Source of the DNA: Archaeoglobaceae archaeon
Lineage (GTDB): Archaea; Halobacteriota; Archaeoglobi; Archaeoglobales; Archaeoglobaceae
DNA: 51,452 nucleotides
NCBI GenBank assembly: GCA_025059545.1
Contig: JANXDJ010000004.1
Span: forward strand, 2,304-53,755
Direction: 5' to 3'
The number at the start of each line of letters is the position of its first letter. Within the stretch, counting starts at the first letter, position 1. The notes under the pieces were generated by a model, which worked only from the letters and a program-made list of their open reading frames with translations, had not been told where the DNA came from and searched no databases. Of this stretch, positions 34,902-43,884 are shown piece by piece. The translations under genes and the position numbers were made by a program.

Positions 34902-35554
34902 CGCAATCCTACTAGCTCCTCAAGCGCCTTTTTTTGATCTTTTGCCTTGATTATCCCACTTGCGAGTAGTACACCATCTGCACCGAGTTCGAGAGCTCTT
35001 ATGTAATCTTCATGTTTTGAAATTCCAGCTCCACACAATACTCTTATATCCTTGCAAATCTCTTTTGCTGAATTCACGGAATTCTCTACTATCTCTGGCT
35101 CAGCCTTACTCACAGCTATGCCAGAACCTATTAGCTCGGGTGGCTCAACAGCTACAAAGTCAGGCTTTAGTGCTGCAACGGCTTTGGTTGTAGAAACGTT
35201 GTTTGTACAAACTATCGAGAAAAGTCCTAACTTTCTAAGCTTTGAAACACAGAAATCGATTTCTGAAAGTTTCATTCTTTTCTCAGAATGGTTTAAAAGA
35301 CTACCTTTGGCTCCATATTCCTTTATCATCTCTGCACTAACAGATCCAGTATGACTTCCAAATTCGATCGCATCTACGTGCTGGGCAAAGACATCGATTT
35401 TAACTCCTTTTACTATTATCGGAAGATCGAGATGGTTTGCAGCAACTGCTATGTAAACTCCACTCTTTTTTGAAACCTCCTCTGCAATTCTTGCAAGTTC
35501 TATAGCATTTTTTCCAAAGCTCTCTCTGTAAGCTTTGAAGTTTATGAAGATCAT
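34898..35554 (-). CDS. tpiA: Archaeal triosephosphate isomerase
   Basis: A 218-residue TIM of the short archaeal type, interconverting dihydroxyacetone phosphate and glyceraldehyde 3-phosphate. FINFKAY holds the N-terminal Asn-Lys, LLNHSEKR the catalytic His region, VAVEPPELIG the catalytic Glu loop, and CGAGIS with GADGVLLASG the phosphate-binding loops. It directly follows fae-hps on the same strand. Confidence 0.97.
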   Translation of the reverse strand: MIFINFKAYRESFGKNAIELARIAEEVSKKSGVYIAVAANHLDLPIIVKGVKIDVFAQHVDAIEFGSHTGSVSAEMIKEYGAKGSLLNHSEKRMKLSEIDFCVSKLRKLGLFSIVCTNNVSTTKAVAALKPDFVAVEPPELIGSGIAVSKAEPEIVENSVNSAKEICKDIRVLCGAGISKHEDYIRALELGADGVLLASGIIKAKDQKKALEELVGLR

Positions 35555-35560
35555 ATCTCA

Positions 35561-36742
35561 CTAGAAGTCGGTCATTATTCTAAATTGGTCTGTGTCCGGT
35601 TTCAGATGATCCATGAATCTCCTAACAGAACCTTCTACGTCTTTTGCCTTTGTTATAGCCCTTCCAACGATCACGATATCTGATCCAGCTGCTATTACTT
35701 CTGGAACGTTTTCAGGTCTTATTCCTCCAGCTACAGCGACAAGAACTTTAAATCTCTCTTTTATCTCTCTTGCAAGATCCCATGGAGGTTTTGAGATCTC
35801 AGCATCGATGGCTCTGTGAAGCTCAACGACTTCGGGCAAAAATTCTTTTTCTATCGCTTCAAGTTTGGCTATTGGATTTTCAACATTCAACATGTCTAAG
35901 AATGCCATGATACCTGTTTTCTTTGCCTCTTTTATACCCTTAACAATTGTGCTTGTTGGTGCAAGTCCAGAAATCACCACAGCATTTGCAGTTGCATCTG
36001 CAGCCATTCTTACTTCGAGATTTCCAACATCCAGTGTTTTAAAGTCGAGAATGAAGAAAGAATTTGGCTTTACATCTCTGAGTTTAAGCACAACTTCGCT
36101 TCCATACTTTTTCACTAGTGGTGTTCCTATTTCGAATATTATGTGATCACTTTCTGGAATCTGTGAGATTATGGAAGTGACTTCTTCTAGATCGGGAATG
36201 TCGAAGGCTATCTGTAGATACGGAGGATCCCAAAGCTTTGTGAGCTTTCTGCCAACGAGGGGATGTATACTACGATCTTTTTCGTATACCACAGTTTCGA
36301 CATCGGGGAAGTTCTTCATAGCCCTTTTTATTGCTAACTTTGTAGCACCGTAGTTATAGTGATATATCTTATGCTTGTTGCTTGCCATTGGATGTATGAA
36401 AATACTTACGATTATTAAATAATCTTCAGCTTTTTCCTTTGGGATGTACCCTTCTTCTACAGAATCTGCTATTGCTTTCGCAACTGCAGCTTGAGCAACT
36501 CCAAAAACGAGTTCTGCTTGTTCCATAGTCTTAACAGTTACTTTTGGCACTATTAATGCAGGTGGTTTAGTTATCAGGTTTGGTCTCAGAACTGCGAGCA
36601 GAGGTGTATGACCTGTAGAGAGATTTGCAAGTGCATTTGCAAAAGCAAGTGCAACTGGACTATCTTTTGTGCCTATGAGCAGATCTATATGAGCAACTTC
36701 ATAACCCTCGCCGATGAGAGCTTCGCCAACTCTGAACTCCAT
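35561..36742 (-). CDS. fae-hps: Bifunctional formaldehyde-activating enzyme / hexulose-6-phosphate synthase
   Basis: A 393-residue fusion. Residues about 1-160 are Fae (GEALIGEGYEVAHIDLLIG, FANALA, STGHTPLLAVL), which condenses formaldehyde with tetrahydromethanopterin. Residues about 170-393 are Hps, a TIM barrel of the OMPDC family (LQIAFDIPDL, ILDFKTLDVG, VAGGIRPENVP). In archaea it makes ribulose 5-phosphate from hexulose phosphate and traps the released formaldehyde. The frame is open from 36781, but the ATG at 36742 starts the conserved Fae sequence and has GTTTATTA 21-28 bases upstream. Confidence 0.96.
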   Translation of the reverse strand: MEFRVGEALIGEGYEVAHIDLLIGTKDSPVALAFANALANLSTGHTPLLAVLRPNLITKPPALIVPKVTVKTMEQAELVFGVAQAAVAKAIADSVEEGYIPKEKAEDYLIIVSIFIHPMASNKHKIYHYNYGATKLAIKRAMKNFPDVETVVYEKDRSIHPLVGRKLTKLWDPPYLQIAFDIPDLEEVTSIISQIPESDHIIFEIGTPLVKKYGSEVVLKLRDVKPNSFFILDFKTLDVGNLEVRMAADATANAVVISGLAPTSTIVKGIKEAKKTGIMAFLDMLNVENPIAKLEAIEKEFLPEVVELHRAIDAEISKPPWDLAREIKERFKVLVAVAGGIRPENVPEVIAAGSDIVIVGRAITKAKDVEGSVRRFMDHLKPDTDQFRIMTDF

Positions 36743-36762
36743 GCCATCATTTCTCGACTTAG

Positions 36763-36770
36763 TAATAAAC
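36763..36770 (-). promoter_or_regulatory. TATA box of fae-hps
   Basis: The 54-base gap between fae-hps and the divergent GPN GTPase has one AT-rich element, TAATAAAC (minus strand GTTTATTA). It lies 21-28 bases from the Fae ATG and 27-34 from the GTG of the GTPase gene. It fits fae-hps well and the other gene less exactly. Confidence 0.45.
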
Positions 36771-36796
36771 TTTTTGTTCAAGGAAAAGCTTTAAAG

Positions 36797-37555
36797 GTGA
36801 AACAGATAATCGTTTACTTCGTCGGAATAGCTGGCTCTGGAAAAACTCATTTGACAAAAGCATTCTCTAACTGGCTCGACTCTCGAGGAGTTGATCATAT
36901 GACAGTTAACTTTGATCCTGGAGCAGATTTCGTCCCATATTCTGCAGATGTTGATGTTAGAGATTGGTTTACGCTTGAAGACGTCATGCATAAGTACAGC
37001 ATTGGTCCAAATAGTGCGCAGATAGTATGTTCCGACCTCCTCGTTACAGTAGTTGACGAAGTCAAGTATGAGATCGACCTCTCTAATCCGAGTTTTGTCC
37101 TCATAGATACACCGGGACAGATGGAGATATTCATGTTGAGAGAGAGCAGTAGGGTGATCATTGAAGCTCTTGGGAAAGATAGAAGTGCGATGGTATTCCT
37201 TTTTGATCCGATTGTTTCAAAGACACCTCTAGGATTTCTTTCCCAGCTTTTCATGGCAAACTCAGCTATTTTCCGCCTTGAAATACCACAGATAAACGTT
37301 CTTGCTAAGTGTGACGTTCTGAAAGAAGAAGAGCTTGAAAGAATAGTCCGGTATAGCAATGACTTGGATTACCTCGCGAGTTTCATTGAAAGAAAAACAC
37401 TAAGTCTTGAGCTTCTCACAGTTCTAAGAGATTCAGGATTTTTCAGACCACTTATTCCCGTCTCATCTGTAAACAGTTGCGGTTTAGAAGATGTCTACGA
37501 TGGACTTCAGCAGTTCTTTTATGGAGGGGAAGATATAGAGAGGGTTTTATTCTGA
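36797..37555 (+). CDS. GPN-loop GTPase
   Basis: A 252-residue GPN-loop GTPase (XAB1/GPN1 family). P-loop GIAGSGKT at residues 10-17, GPN motif at 70-72 (SIGPNSA), LIDTPGQME as Walker B/G3, and LAKCD as the base-recognition motif. Homodimeric archaeal members relate to eukaryotic proteins that assemble RNA polymerase. The frame is open from 36608 within fae, but the GTG at 36797 gives the conserved N-terminus directly before the P-loop strand. Its 3' end overlaps recJ by nine bases. Confidence 0.92.
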   Translation: MKQIIVYFVGIAGSGKTHLTKAFSNWLDSRGVDHMTVNFDPGADFVPYSADVDVRDWFTLEDVMHKYSIGPNSAQIVCSDLLVTVVDEVKYEIDLSNPSFVLIDTPGQMEIFMLRESSRVIIEALGKDRSAMVFLFDPIVSKTPLGFLSQLFMANSAIFRLEIPQINVLAKCDVLKEEELERIVRYSNDLDYLASFIERKTLSLELLTVLRDSGFFRPLIPVSSVNSCGLEDVYDGLQQFFYGGEDIERVLF

Positions 37556-38932
37556 CTTTACAATCTGCTTATCTATTAATTCATCAAGAATCTTTAAAAA
37601 TCTTTCCTCACTCCCAAATGGTATTAAAGCACCAGCAGCGATGTTGTGTCCACCTCCACTACCACCCACGGCTTCAGAAGCAATTTTTATGACTTTGCTC
37701 AGATTAAGTCCCATGTCAACCAGTTTGTAAGTTGCTCTTGCAGAAACCTTTATACCTTTTTCACTTTCGGCAAAAGCTATTATTGGTTTCCTTGGATTTT
37801 TCACCAAACTCATTCCGGCTACTATTCCCACGATCGTATCCTTTATCTCTCTACCTGCATGAAAATACTGGATATTCTTTAGTTCCTTTATACCTATCTC
37901 TTCAACAAATCTTAAACCATTGGCTAGGTTTTTCCTGTGGTTTTGCAGAAGAGTTCTAGCTCTGATGAACGCTTTTTCATTTCCAAAACATACAGCCATA
38001 CCTACTTCTGACTCCCCATACCTCGCAGTTGCGTTCAGTAGAGTGGAGAATTCCATTGCGTCTCTCTTTTCACATGCCTCGGGCTGTTGTAGAAGTATAT
38101 AACATTCTCCAGCTATTCTCTTTATCTCATCGTAACCCAATCCAAGTTCAATGCACAGTTTTACAAGAGCTGATACAATCTTTCTCTTATCATCTATTCC
38201 AATTTCAATCCACTTGATCCATGGATCGATTCCGAGAGAAGAAAGAAAACGTAAACAACCTGCTTCATCGCCTGTTATTCCTGGAATTAGAGGATCTGTG
38301 TTGTACTCAAGCATCTTCGCAATCGGTCTCGTTTGTTTTCCAAAGAATCTTAGATCCCTCTGAATTGAGACTATTTCACCGTTTAAGAATTCTACTAGTT
38401 TTCTGTTAAATCCTACGAGTTTTCCAAATCTTGAATCTTGAAGATCACCGACTGCTCCAACGATTGCGAGTTCTGAAAGTCTTATATCCATCGATATACG
38501 ATTTGCTACCATTAAGGTTGCAACTGCACCGGACATCTCGATGCTACCATCGATTCCAAATTCATGTGGATTTAGCTGTCTTTCACAACTCATTTCAGGT
38601 AAATGGTGATCCGTTATTATGAAATCCATATCTCTGAGGCTCTTCAACTGTCCACTTCCGAGATCTGTGAACCAAACGAATTTGTTTTCATCTCTTATTC
38701 TTTCAACTTCTGATCTATCTAGTTGCTTAACAAATCTAATTTTCACTTCTATTCCATGATCTTCTAAGGCTTTTTTGGCAATAGAACCCGAAGTTATACC
38801 ATCAGCATCGATATGTGTTACTATAAGAACTTCTCTCTGTCTTTTTACAAATTCTGCTAGTTCAGAAGCTCTCGAAAGAAATTTTTTCACAAAAAAAGTT
38901 TGAGGAAAAATTAAAAATCTTACGTTATTCAT
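37547..38932 (-). CDS. Archaeal RecJ-like DHH phosphoesterase
   Basis: A 461-residue DHH-family nuclease. The N-terminal domain has H40/D42/D44 (THIDADG), the FTDLGSG Asp and the DHH triad at 108-110 (TDHHLPE); the C-terminal DHHA1 domain ends with GGSGGGHNIAAGA. Archaeal relatives are single-strand exonucleases, including the GINS-associated GAN of the replisome. Assignment to RecJ1, RecJ2 or GAN is not made here. It lies just downstream of the DUF166 gene. Confidence 0.9.
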   Translation of the reverse strand: MNNVRFLIFPQTFFVKKFLSRASELAEFVKRQREVLIVTHIDADGITSGSIAKKALEDHGIEVKIRFVKQLDRSEVERIRDENKFVWFTDLGSGQLKSLRDMDFIITDHHLPEMSCERQLNPHEFGIDGSIEMSGAVATLMVANRISMDIRLSELAIVGAVGDLQDSRFGKLVGFNRKLVEFLNGEIVSIQRDLRFFGKQTRPIAKMLEYNTDPLIPGITGDEAGCLRFLSSLGIDPWIKWIEIGIDDKRKIVSALVKLCIELGLGYDEIKRIAGECYILLQQPEACEKRDAMEFSTLLNATARYGESEVGMAVCFGNEKAFIRARTLLQNHRKNLANGLRFVEEIGIKELKNIQYFHAGREIKDTIVGIVAGMSLVKNPRKPIIAFAESEKGIKVSARATYKLVDMGLNLSKVIKIASEAVGGSGGGHNIAAGALIPFGSEERFLKILDELIDKQIVKSE

Positions 38933-38941
38933 CCACTCAAT

Positions 38942-39754
38942 TTAAAGGATTATATTCTTCAAGTGCTCGGGAAAATCTCCTCCATCGAACCCAATTGCCC
39001 TATCAATCGCGTGTCTCGCTATATATCCTGCTACGTGTAAAAGAGTCTCATCGTACTCTATATCTTTCTCCATGCTTGCGGTGCATGGATAGCTGTGATG
39101 CGCTTCACTCACCAGATTCCAGAGATCTCTGATCGTGTAATTTGAAAAATCAAAACCACGAAGTTTTATAGCAATATACCATCCAGCTCCACATGGTTGA
39201 GAACGAAGAACTCTAAAACCTTTTCCCATCTCTATTTCAAATTCAGGATATCCTATTCTAAAATCTTCTACAAAGCGATCTATTATCTTTTTACCACTCT
39301 TCTTCATCCTACAGAATGGCTTTGGAGCAAGAAATTCGATTCCATAAATCTCGCATTTCTCTTCGAGTTGCTTTACTAACCCAGGACTACACCATCTTGT
39401 CTCTTCTACAGGAACGATCAGTGCTGGGACTTTTCCTTCGAGTTTTTTTGGTAGAAAAGAAAGGATGTCTGCATGTAAGTTTATAGCGATTGCAACATCG
39501 CTCTCAGGAATCGACTTTGGAAGAAAATCTTCTGCATTTTCGATAAAACTTGGTAAAGTTTTTGGATCTACCATAGAAAAGCTTGCGATGATGTTCTTTG
39601 AGAAACTATATAGATTTTCCTTGCATCTTACACATGCGTTGATACCACAAGCACCGTAAGAAGGACAGGAGTTGGTGTAATTCATCAGATTTGCTATGAA
39701 ACGTTCTCCAAAGAAGCCGTAGTGAAAGACTATGATTTTAAGATCGGATTGCAT
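38942..39754 (-). CDS. DUF166-family cysteine-rich protein
   Basis: A 270-residue archaeal DUF166 (COG1810) protein. A Cys-rich N-terminus, CPSYGACGINACVRC, could bind a metal or Fe-S cluster. Further conserved pieces are VPVEETRWCSPGL, LRSQPCGAGWY and HHSYPCTASM. The family is of unknown function and is sometimes labelled thymidylate-synthase-like without proof. It ends ten bases before the recJ-like start, so an operon is likely. Confidence 0.75.
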   Translation of the reverse strand: MQSDLKIIVFHYGFFGERFIANLMNYTNSCPSYGACGINACVRCKENLYSFSKNIIASFSMVDPKTLPSFIENAEDFLPKSIPESDVAIAINLHADILSFLPKKLEGKVPALIVPVEETRWCSPGLVKQLEEKCEIYGIEFLAPKPFCRMKKSGKKIIDRFVEDFRIGYPEFEIEMGKGFRVLRSQPCGAGWYIAIKLRGFDFSNYTIRDLWNLVSEAHHSYPCTASMEKDIEYDETLLHVAGYIARHAIDRAIGFDGGDFPEHLKNIIL

Positions 39755-39847
39755 GAAATGAGTTGTCTTCTTTATTAAGATTTTTCTCTAAGAATTCAGC
39801 TTGAATATTTTCAAAGATTTTTTATATCTCCGTGATCAAAAGCTTTG

Positions 39848-41326
39848 ATGATCGGTATTAACATCGGGGGAGTAAACACAGTTTGTGCAATCGTTGATGA
39901 AAATGATATAAGAACTTTTAAAAAACCCTCGGAATTTGGGTTGGAAAGTATTTTAATGGAAAAATCTAATGAAATGAAAAAGGAAAGTGTGATTGTGAGT
40001 ACATCTCTTCCAGTAAATCACATTCTTTTGAATTTTGGAACTTTAAAAACTCTCACTCTCTTGATCCCTGGACCAGGATTAAACTACTCCAATTACGGTC
40101 ATCTTCTCAAAGGTTACGTCAATCATAGAGGAGATTTGGTTGAGAAAATAGATGAGGATGAGGTGAAAAGAGTTCTTGAGAATTCTGAATATAACAACGT
40201 TGCAATAGCTTCGAAATTCTCTGTAAGGAATCCAATTTTAGAGGAGGAAGTTAAGAAAATAGTTTTAGAAAAGTTTGATGAAAAAAAAGTTGCTTTGAGC
40301 CACTTTGTCGGTGGACTGAATTACCCAGCAAGAATAAACACAACCGTTATAAATGCAAAGCTAAAAGAATTGATCTGGGATCTAACAGAGATTTTGCAGA
40401 GAAATATCCCAAACTTTTACTACTTACTTGGCAATGGCTCGACTTCAGCTCCAAAGCTTATTGTTGAGAATCCGAGTGAGTTATACAATTCAAGCTCCGT
40501 TGCCTCTGCTTTTGGAGCTATTTTTCTCACTGGAATCGGAGATGGTGTAGTTGTAGATCTTGGCGGTTTTTCAACAAATCTGATCCCAATAGAGAATGGG
40601 AAACCTAGATTTATTAGTGGGATTGAGATCATGGGAGAAAAAACGTTGATAAGGAGTATTGATGTTATAACAGTTCCAATCGGTGGCAATTCTGTGATTT
40701 CAGGAGGAAGAATTCTATTTGATTTTTGCAAACCTCTAGCATTTGGTGGAGATAAATTTACCATTACAGATGCGATGAATCGAATGGGCTATGAAATTGG
40801 AAATTATAGGGCTTCTAGGAATTTTTTAGAAAAGGTTGATCACGATGTAGCATTGGAGCAATTCTTTTCAATTTTGGTTAAGAATTTGAAAGAGATGAAT
40901 GCTGAAAAAATAATCGGTGCTGGATATCTTGCCCCCTTCCTAGTCCCTGAGATAGCAAAAAAGGCAAAGATAAGCTATGTTATTCCTTGTTATTGTGAAG
41001 AAATAGGAGCAATAGGGTCTGCAGTGTCAAGGATAAGTTTTACACTTCATGCAAGATTTGACACCGAGAAAGGGATTGCGATCTACAACGGAATTTTTGA
41101 AAAATCTCCTTTCGGAGTTGGAAGTATTCCTAGAGAAGAGGAGATAATAGATGCTGCTAGGAAAAAAATGATAGAAATAGCTAAGGCTATAGGTGGAGAG
41201 ATTGAAGAGATAAAGGTTCTGGACTTCTACTCTTTCACCATAGTAAAGAAAGGGATGAAAAGGGGATTAATAGCAGATGTAACAATGCAAATCGAACCAG
41301 GGGTAAGGTTATGGAAGAAATCTTGA
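39848..41326 (+). CDS. HyuA-like (hydantoinase/oxoprolinase family) protein
   Basis: A 492-residue protein of the hydantoinase A/oxoprolinase superfamily, an ASKHA-type ATPase fold: GINIGGVNTVCAIVD at the start and VVVDLGGFSTNLIPI as a second phosphate loop, with RPL-like PVNHILLNF between. It lacks the HyuB partner normally needed for hydantoinase activity and none is encoded nearby, so the substrate is unknown. The ATG at 39848 is chosen over a TTG one codon earlier. TTTATATC at about 39821-39828 is a good TATA box. Confidence 0.75.
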   Translation: MIGINIGGVNTVCAIVDENDIRTFKKPSEFGLESILMEKSNEMKKESVIVSTSLPVNHILLNFGTLKTLTLLIPGPGLNYSNYGHLLKGYVNHRGDLVEKIDEDEVKRVLENSEYNNVAIASKFSVRNPILEEEVKKIVLEKFDEKKVALSHFVGGLNYPARINTTVINAKLKELIWDLTEILQRNIPNFYYLLGNGSTSAPKLIVENPSELYNSSSVASAFGAIFLTGIGDGVVVDLGGFSTNLIPIENGKPRFISGIEIMGEKTLIRSIDVITVPIGGNSVISGGRILFDFCKPLAFGGDKFTITDAMNRMGYEIGNYRASRNFLEKVDHDVALEQFFSILVKNLKEMNAEKIIGAGYLAPFLVPEIAKKAKISYVIPCYCEEIGAIGSAVSRISFTLHARFDTEKGIAIYNGIFEKSPFGVGSIPREEEIIDAARKKMIEIAKAIGGEIEEIKVLDFYSFTIVKKGMKRGLIADVTMQIEPGVRLWKKS

Positions 41327-41673
41327 GGATGATAGAGGAACTGAAGGAGAAATCAAGAGATGGATGGGTAATAGTAGTGGAAGGTATTAAGGATAGAAAT
41401 GCCCTGCGAATGCTTGGAATTGAAGGAGAGATCGTCATTTTTTCGGGATTTTTAAGTACTGCAGAGAGACTAAAGGGAAAAAATGTTGTTATTTTAACAG
41501 ATTTCGATGAGAGAGGGATCAAGATTGAGAAAGGTTTAATGAAAGTTCTCACAGGTTATGGAAAGGCTGATGTTAGTATAAAGAAGAGGATTTTCCATTA
41601 CTTGAAGAAGGATGTGACTAAGGTTGAGGAAATCTATACTTATTTCCGGAGGGAGGGATATGGTGGAGTTTGA
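41311..41673 (+). CDS. Small TOPRIM-domain protein
   Basis: A 120-residue mini-TOPRIM protein. The catalytic Glu is in VIVVEGIKDRNALR and the acidic pair in ILTDFDERG, as in RNase M5- and primase-like TOPRIM domains. The C-terminal KKRIFHYLKKDVTKVEEI is basic and helical. Such stand-alone archaeal proteins may process nucleic acids; the role is unproven. GGGGTAAGG precedes the ATG. It overlaps the HyuA-like gene by 16 bases and the fumarase alpha gene by 14. Confidence 0.8.
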   Translation: MEEILRMIEELKEKSRDGWVIVVEGIKDRNALRMLGIEGEIVIFSGFLSTAERLKGKNVVILTDFDERGIKIEKGLMKVLTGYGKADVSIKKRIFHYLKKDVTKVEEIYTYFRREGYGGV

Positions 41674-42475
41674 AAGACTTGTTGGGATTTTGAAGGATAT
41701 GATAGTAAAAGCGCATACAGAACTTCCTGAAGATGTTGTGAAAGCTCTGAAAAGAGCTTATGGGGTCGAGGAATCTGAGATTGCAAGAAAAAATATTGAA
41801 ATAATATTGGAAAACATAGAGATTGCAAAGAGGATGAAATTGCCGATCTGTCAGGACACTGGGATGCCCATATTCTTCGTTGAACTCGGTAAAGAATTAA
41901 ACCTTGGTTTTGAAGTAAAGGATGCTATAGTCAAGGCAGTTAGAGAGATGACCCCCACCATTCTCAGACCAAATGCTGTACATCCAATCACGAGGAAGAA
42001 TTCTGGAGATAACACTGGAATAGGGGTTCCAATTGTAAGTCAGGATTTGGTAGATGGAGATAAGCTTAGGGTAATCTACTTTCCCAAGGGAGCAGGAAGT
42101 GAAAACGTTTCTGCTTTGAAGATGCTTTTGCCTACAGAGGTTGAGAAAATAAAGAATTTTGTTATCGAAGTAGTTTCAAATGCCATGGGTCTACCATGTC
42201 CTCCAGTGATAATAGGAGTTGGAATCGGAGGATCATTTGATCTTTGTGCAAAGCTTGCGAAAAAAGCTATGCTGAGAAGGATTGAAAGCATGAACGACTT
42301 TGAAATCGAAATTCTTGAAAGCATAAATTCTCTTGGAATAGGACCAATGGGACTTGGAGGAAAAACGACTGCCTTAGCAGTCCTTTCTGAGATCGCCCAT
42401 TGTCATACCGCTTCTTTACCTGTTGCCGTTAATATACAATGTTGGGCTCATCGAAAATCGGAGGTGATTTTGTGA
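41660..42475 (+). CDS. fumA: Fumarate hydratase class I, alpha subunit
   Basis: A 271-residue N-terminal half of class I fumarase (related to L-tartrate dehydratase alpha). Cys ligands of the [4Fe-4S] cluster are expected in [18 protein letters not shown] and [22 protein letters not shown] and [14 protein letters not shown] are further signatures. It hydrates fumarate to malate with the beta subunit. The ATG at 41660 follows GGAGGGAGGGAT; upstream in-frame codons are not used. Confidence 0.94.
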   Translation: MVEFERLVGILKDMIVKAHTELPEDVVKALKRAYGVEESEIARKNIEIILENIEIAKRMKLPICQDTGMPIFFVELGKELNLGFEVKDAIVKAVREMTPTILRPNAVHPITRKNSGDNTGIGVPIVSQDLVDGDKLRVIYFPKGAGSENVSALKMLLPTEVEKIKNFVIEVVSNAMGLPCPPVIIGVGIGGSFDLCAKLAKKAMLRRIESMNDFEIEILESINSLGIGPMGLGGKTTALAVLSEIAHCHTASLPVAVNIQCWAHRKSEVIL

Positions 42476-43026
42476 AGGTTCCAGTTGGAGAAGAGATCCT
42501 TGAATTGAAAATAGGAGACATAGTTTACATCGATGGAGAAATTATGACTGCGAGAGATAAAGCTCACGCGAGAGCTGTGGAGATGATGGAGAGAGGAGTT
42601 GCTTTGCCTTTTAACTTCAATCGTTCTATCGTTTACCATTGTGGGCCGATAGTTAAAGAAGGAAAGGTGATATCAGCTGGACCAACAACTTCTGATAGGC
42701 TCAGCTCTTTCATACCAAAGATCATGAAAAGAGTCGATTTCATGGCTATCATTGGTAAGGGGGGTTTTAGCAGTGAAGCTGTGGATGCTATGAAGGGAAA
42801 GGCGGTTTATTTAGCATTTACAGGTGGTGCAGGGGCTTTAGCATCGAGTAAAATAAAGAGGATCAAAGGAGTATACTGGGAAGATCTAGGAATGGCTGAA
42901 GCCGTATGGGTGCTGGAAGTTGAAAAATTTGGACCATGTATAGTTGCTATAGATGTGAAGGGTAGAAATATCTATGATGATGTTAGAAAGAAGGTTAGGG
43001 AGAAGTTGAGAGAAATGAAGGAATAA
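42472..43026 (+). CDS. fumB: Fumarate hydratase class I, beta subunit
   Basis: A 184-residue C-terminal half of class I fumarase. [31 protein letters not shown] and [12 protein letters not shown] are family signatures. It starts with GTG at 42472, overlapping the alpha stop (GTGA), with a textbook GGAGGTGATTTT immediately upstream. A longer frame from 42439 is rejected on that basis. Confidence 0.94.
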   Translation: MKVPVGEEILELKIGDIVYIDGEIMTARDKAHARAVEMMERGVALPFNFNRSIVYHCGPIVKEGKVISAGPTTSDRLSSFIPKIMKRVDFMAIIGKGGFSSEAVDAMKGKAVYLAFTGGAGALASSKIKRIKGVYWEDLGMAEAVWVLEVEKFGPCIVAIDVKGRNIYDDVRKKVREKLREMKE

Positions 43027-43057
43027 AAATAAAATTTTTGCTTTTTAAAATGTTTTT

Positions 43058-43810
43058 ATGCTAACTTTTGTCGGATTGGGACTTTGGGATGAAAAAGATA
43101 TAACTCTGCGAGGCTTGGAGGCTGTTAGGAATGCAGATCTCGTATATGCTGAGTTCTACACTTCAAAGCTTAACGCTTCAGTCGAAGATTTACAGAGATT
43201 CTTTAAAAAAGAGATAAAAGTTCTTAGAAGAGAAGATTTAGAGGAAAAAGGTATTGAAATCATCGAAAAAGCGAAAGAAAAGAATGTTGTGCTTTTAATA
43301 GCCGGAGATCCGATGATTGCAACGACACATGTCTCGATTTTAATAGAAGCGAGGAGAATTGGAGTAAATGCTATTGTTATCAATAATGCAAGCATAATGA
43401 ACGCTGTTTGCTCTTTGACAGGTCTTCAGAGCTATCGTTTTGGTAAATCTGCAACAGTGAGCTGGCATAAGTCAAGAGCTTTTATGGACGTTATAAAGGC
43501 AAATCTTAGCATCGATGCTCATACTTTACTTTTTCTCGACTTGAATCCTCCTATGAGAATTCATGAGGCAATTGAAAGGATTTTAGATCTTGAAGAAGGC
43601 TTTAAAGATCATTTTACAGTTGGAATTGCAAGAGCTGGAAGTCCAAAGCCTGAAGTGAAATGTGACAGAATAGAAAAACTTCTAAAACATGATTTTGGAG
43701 ATCCTTTGCACGTTCTCGTTTTACTTTCGCGCAGAATCCATTTTATGGAATACGAATCTCTCAAGCTGTTAGCCTTTGCTCCTGATGATTTGAGAGAATG
43801 GGTATCATGA
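43058..43810 (+). CDS. dphB: Diphthine synthase
   Basis: A 250-residue SAM-dependent methylase that makes diphthine on elongation factor 2. The tetrapyrrole-methylase-like fold is clear: TFVGLGLWDEKDIT, IAGDPMIATTH (SAM loop), INNASIMNAVCSLTGLQ, GKSATVSWH and FLDLNPPM. There is no Shine-Dalgarno; ATAAAATTTT at about 43027-43036 may be its TATA box. Its stop overlaps the ATG of the following microprotein (ATGA). Confidence 0.96.
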   Translation: MLTFVGLGLWDEKDITLRGLEAVRNADLVYAEFYTSKLNASVEDLQRFFKKEIKVLRREDLEEKGIEIIEKAKEKNVVLLIAGDPMIATTHVSILIEARRIGVNAIVINNASIMNAVCSLTGLQSYRFGKSATVSWHKSRAFMDVIKANLSIDAHTLLFLDLNPPMRIHEAIERILDLEEGFKDHFTVGIARAGSPKPEVKCDRIEKLLKHDFGDPLHVLVLLSRRIHFMEYESLKLLAFAPDDLREWVS

Positions 43811-43884
43811 AAGAAAGAAAAGGAATTCTCTTACTGGTTCTTGGAGTCATCCTGACTTTTCTTACATTATTGATATATGGATAG
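43807..43884 (+). CDS. 25-residue single-pass membrane microprotein
   Basis: A short frame beginning MKERKG, then one continuous hydrophobic segment of about 19 residues (ILLLVLGVILTF and on), ending IYG before the TAG at 43882. The basic N-terminus predicts an N-in topology. The ATG forms an ATGA overlap with the dphB stop, and its end overlaps the next gene's ATG by eight bases, so it is exactly fitted between two cistrons. There is no homologue I can name. Chance is possible, but the coupling on both sides supports translation. Confidence 0.45.
   Translation: MKERKGILLLVLGVILTFLTLLIYG

Noticed and set aside
36608..36796. N-terminal extension of the GPN GTPase into fae-hps
   Set aside because: It is antisense to the conserved Fae coding sequence; the P-loop needs only a short lead from the GTG at 36797.
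38029..38622. Plus-strand frames antisense to the RecJ-like gene
   Set aside because: Shadow frames; the DHH motifs on the minus strand are intact throughout.
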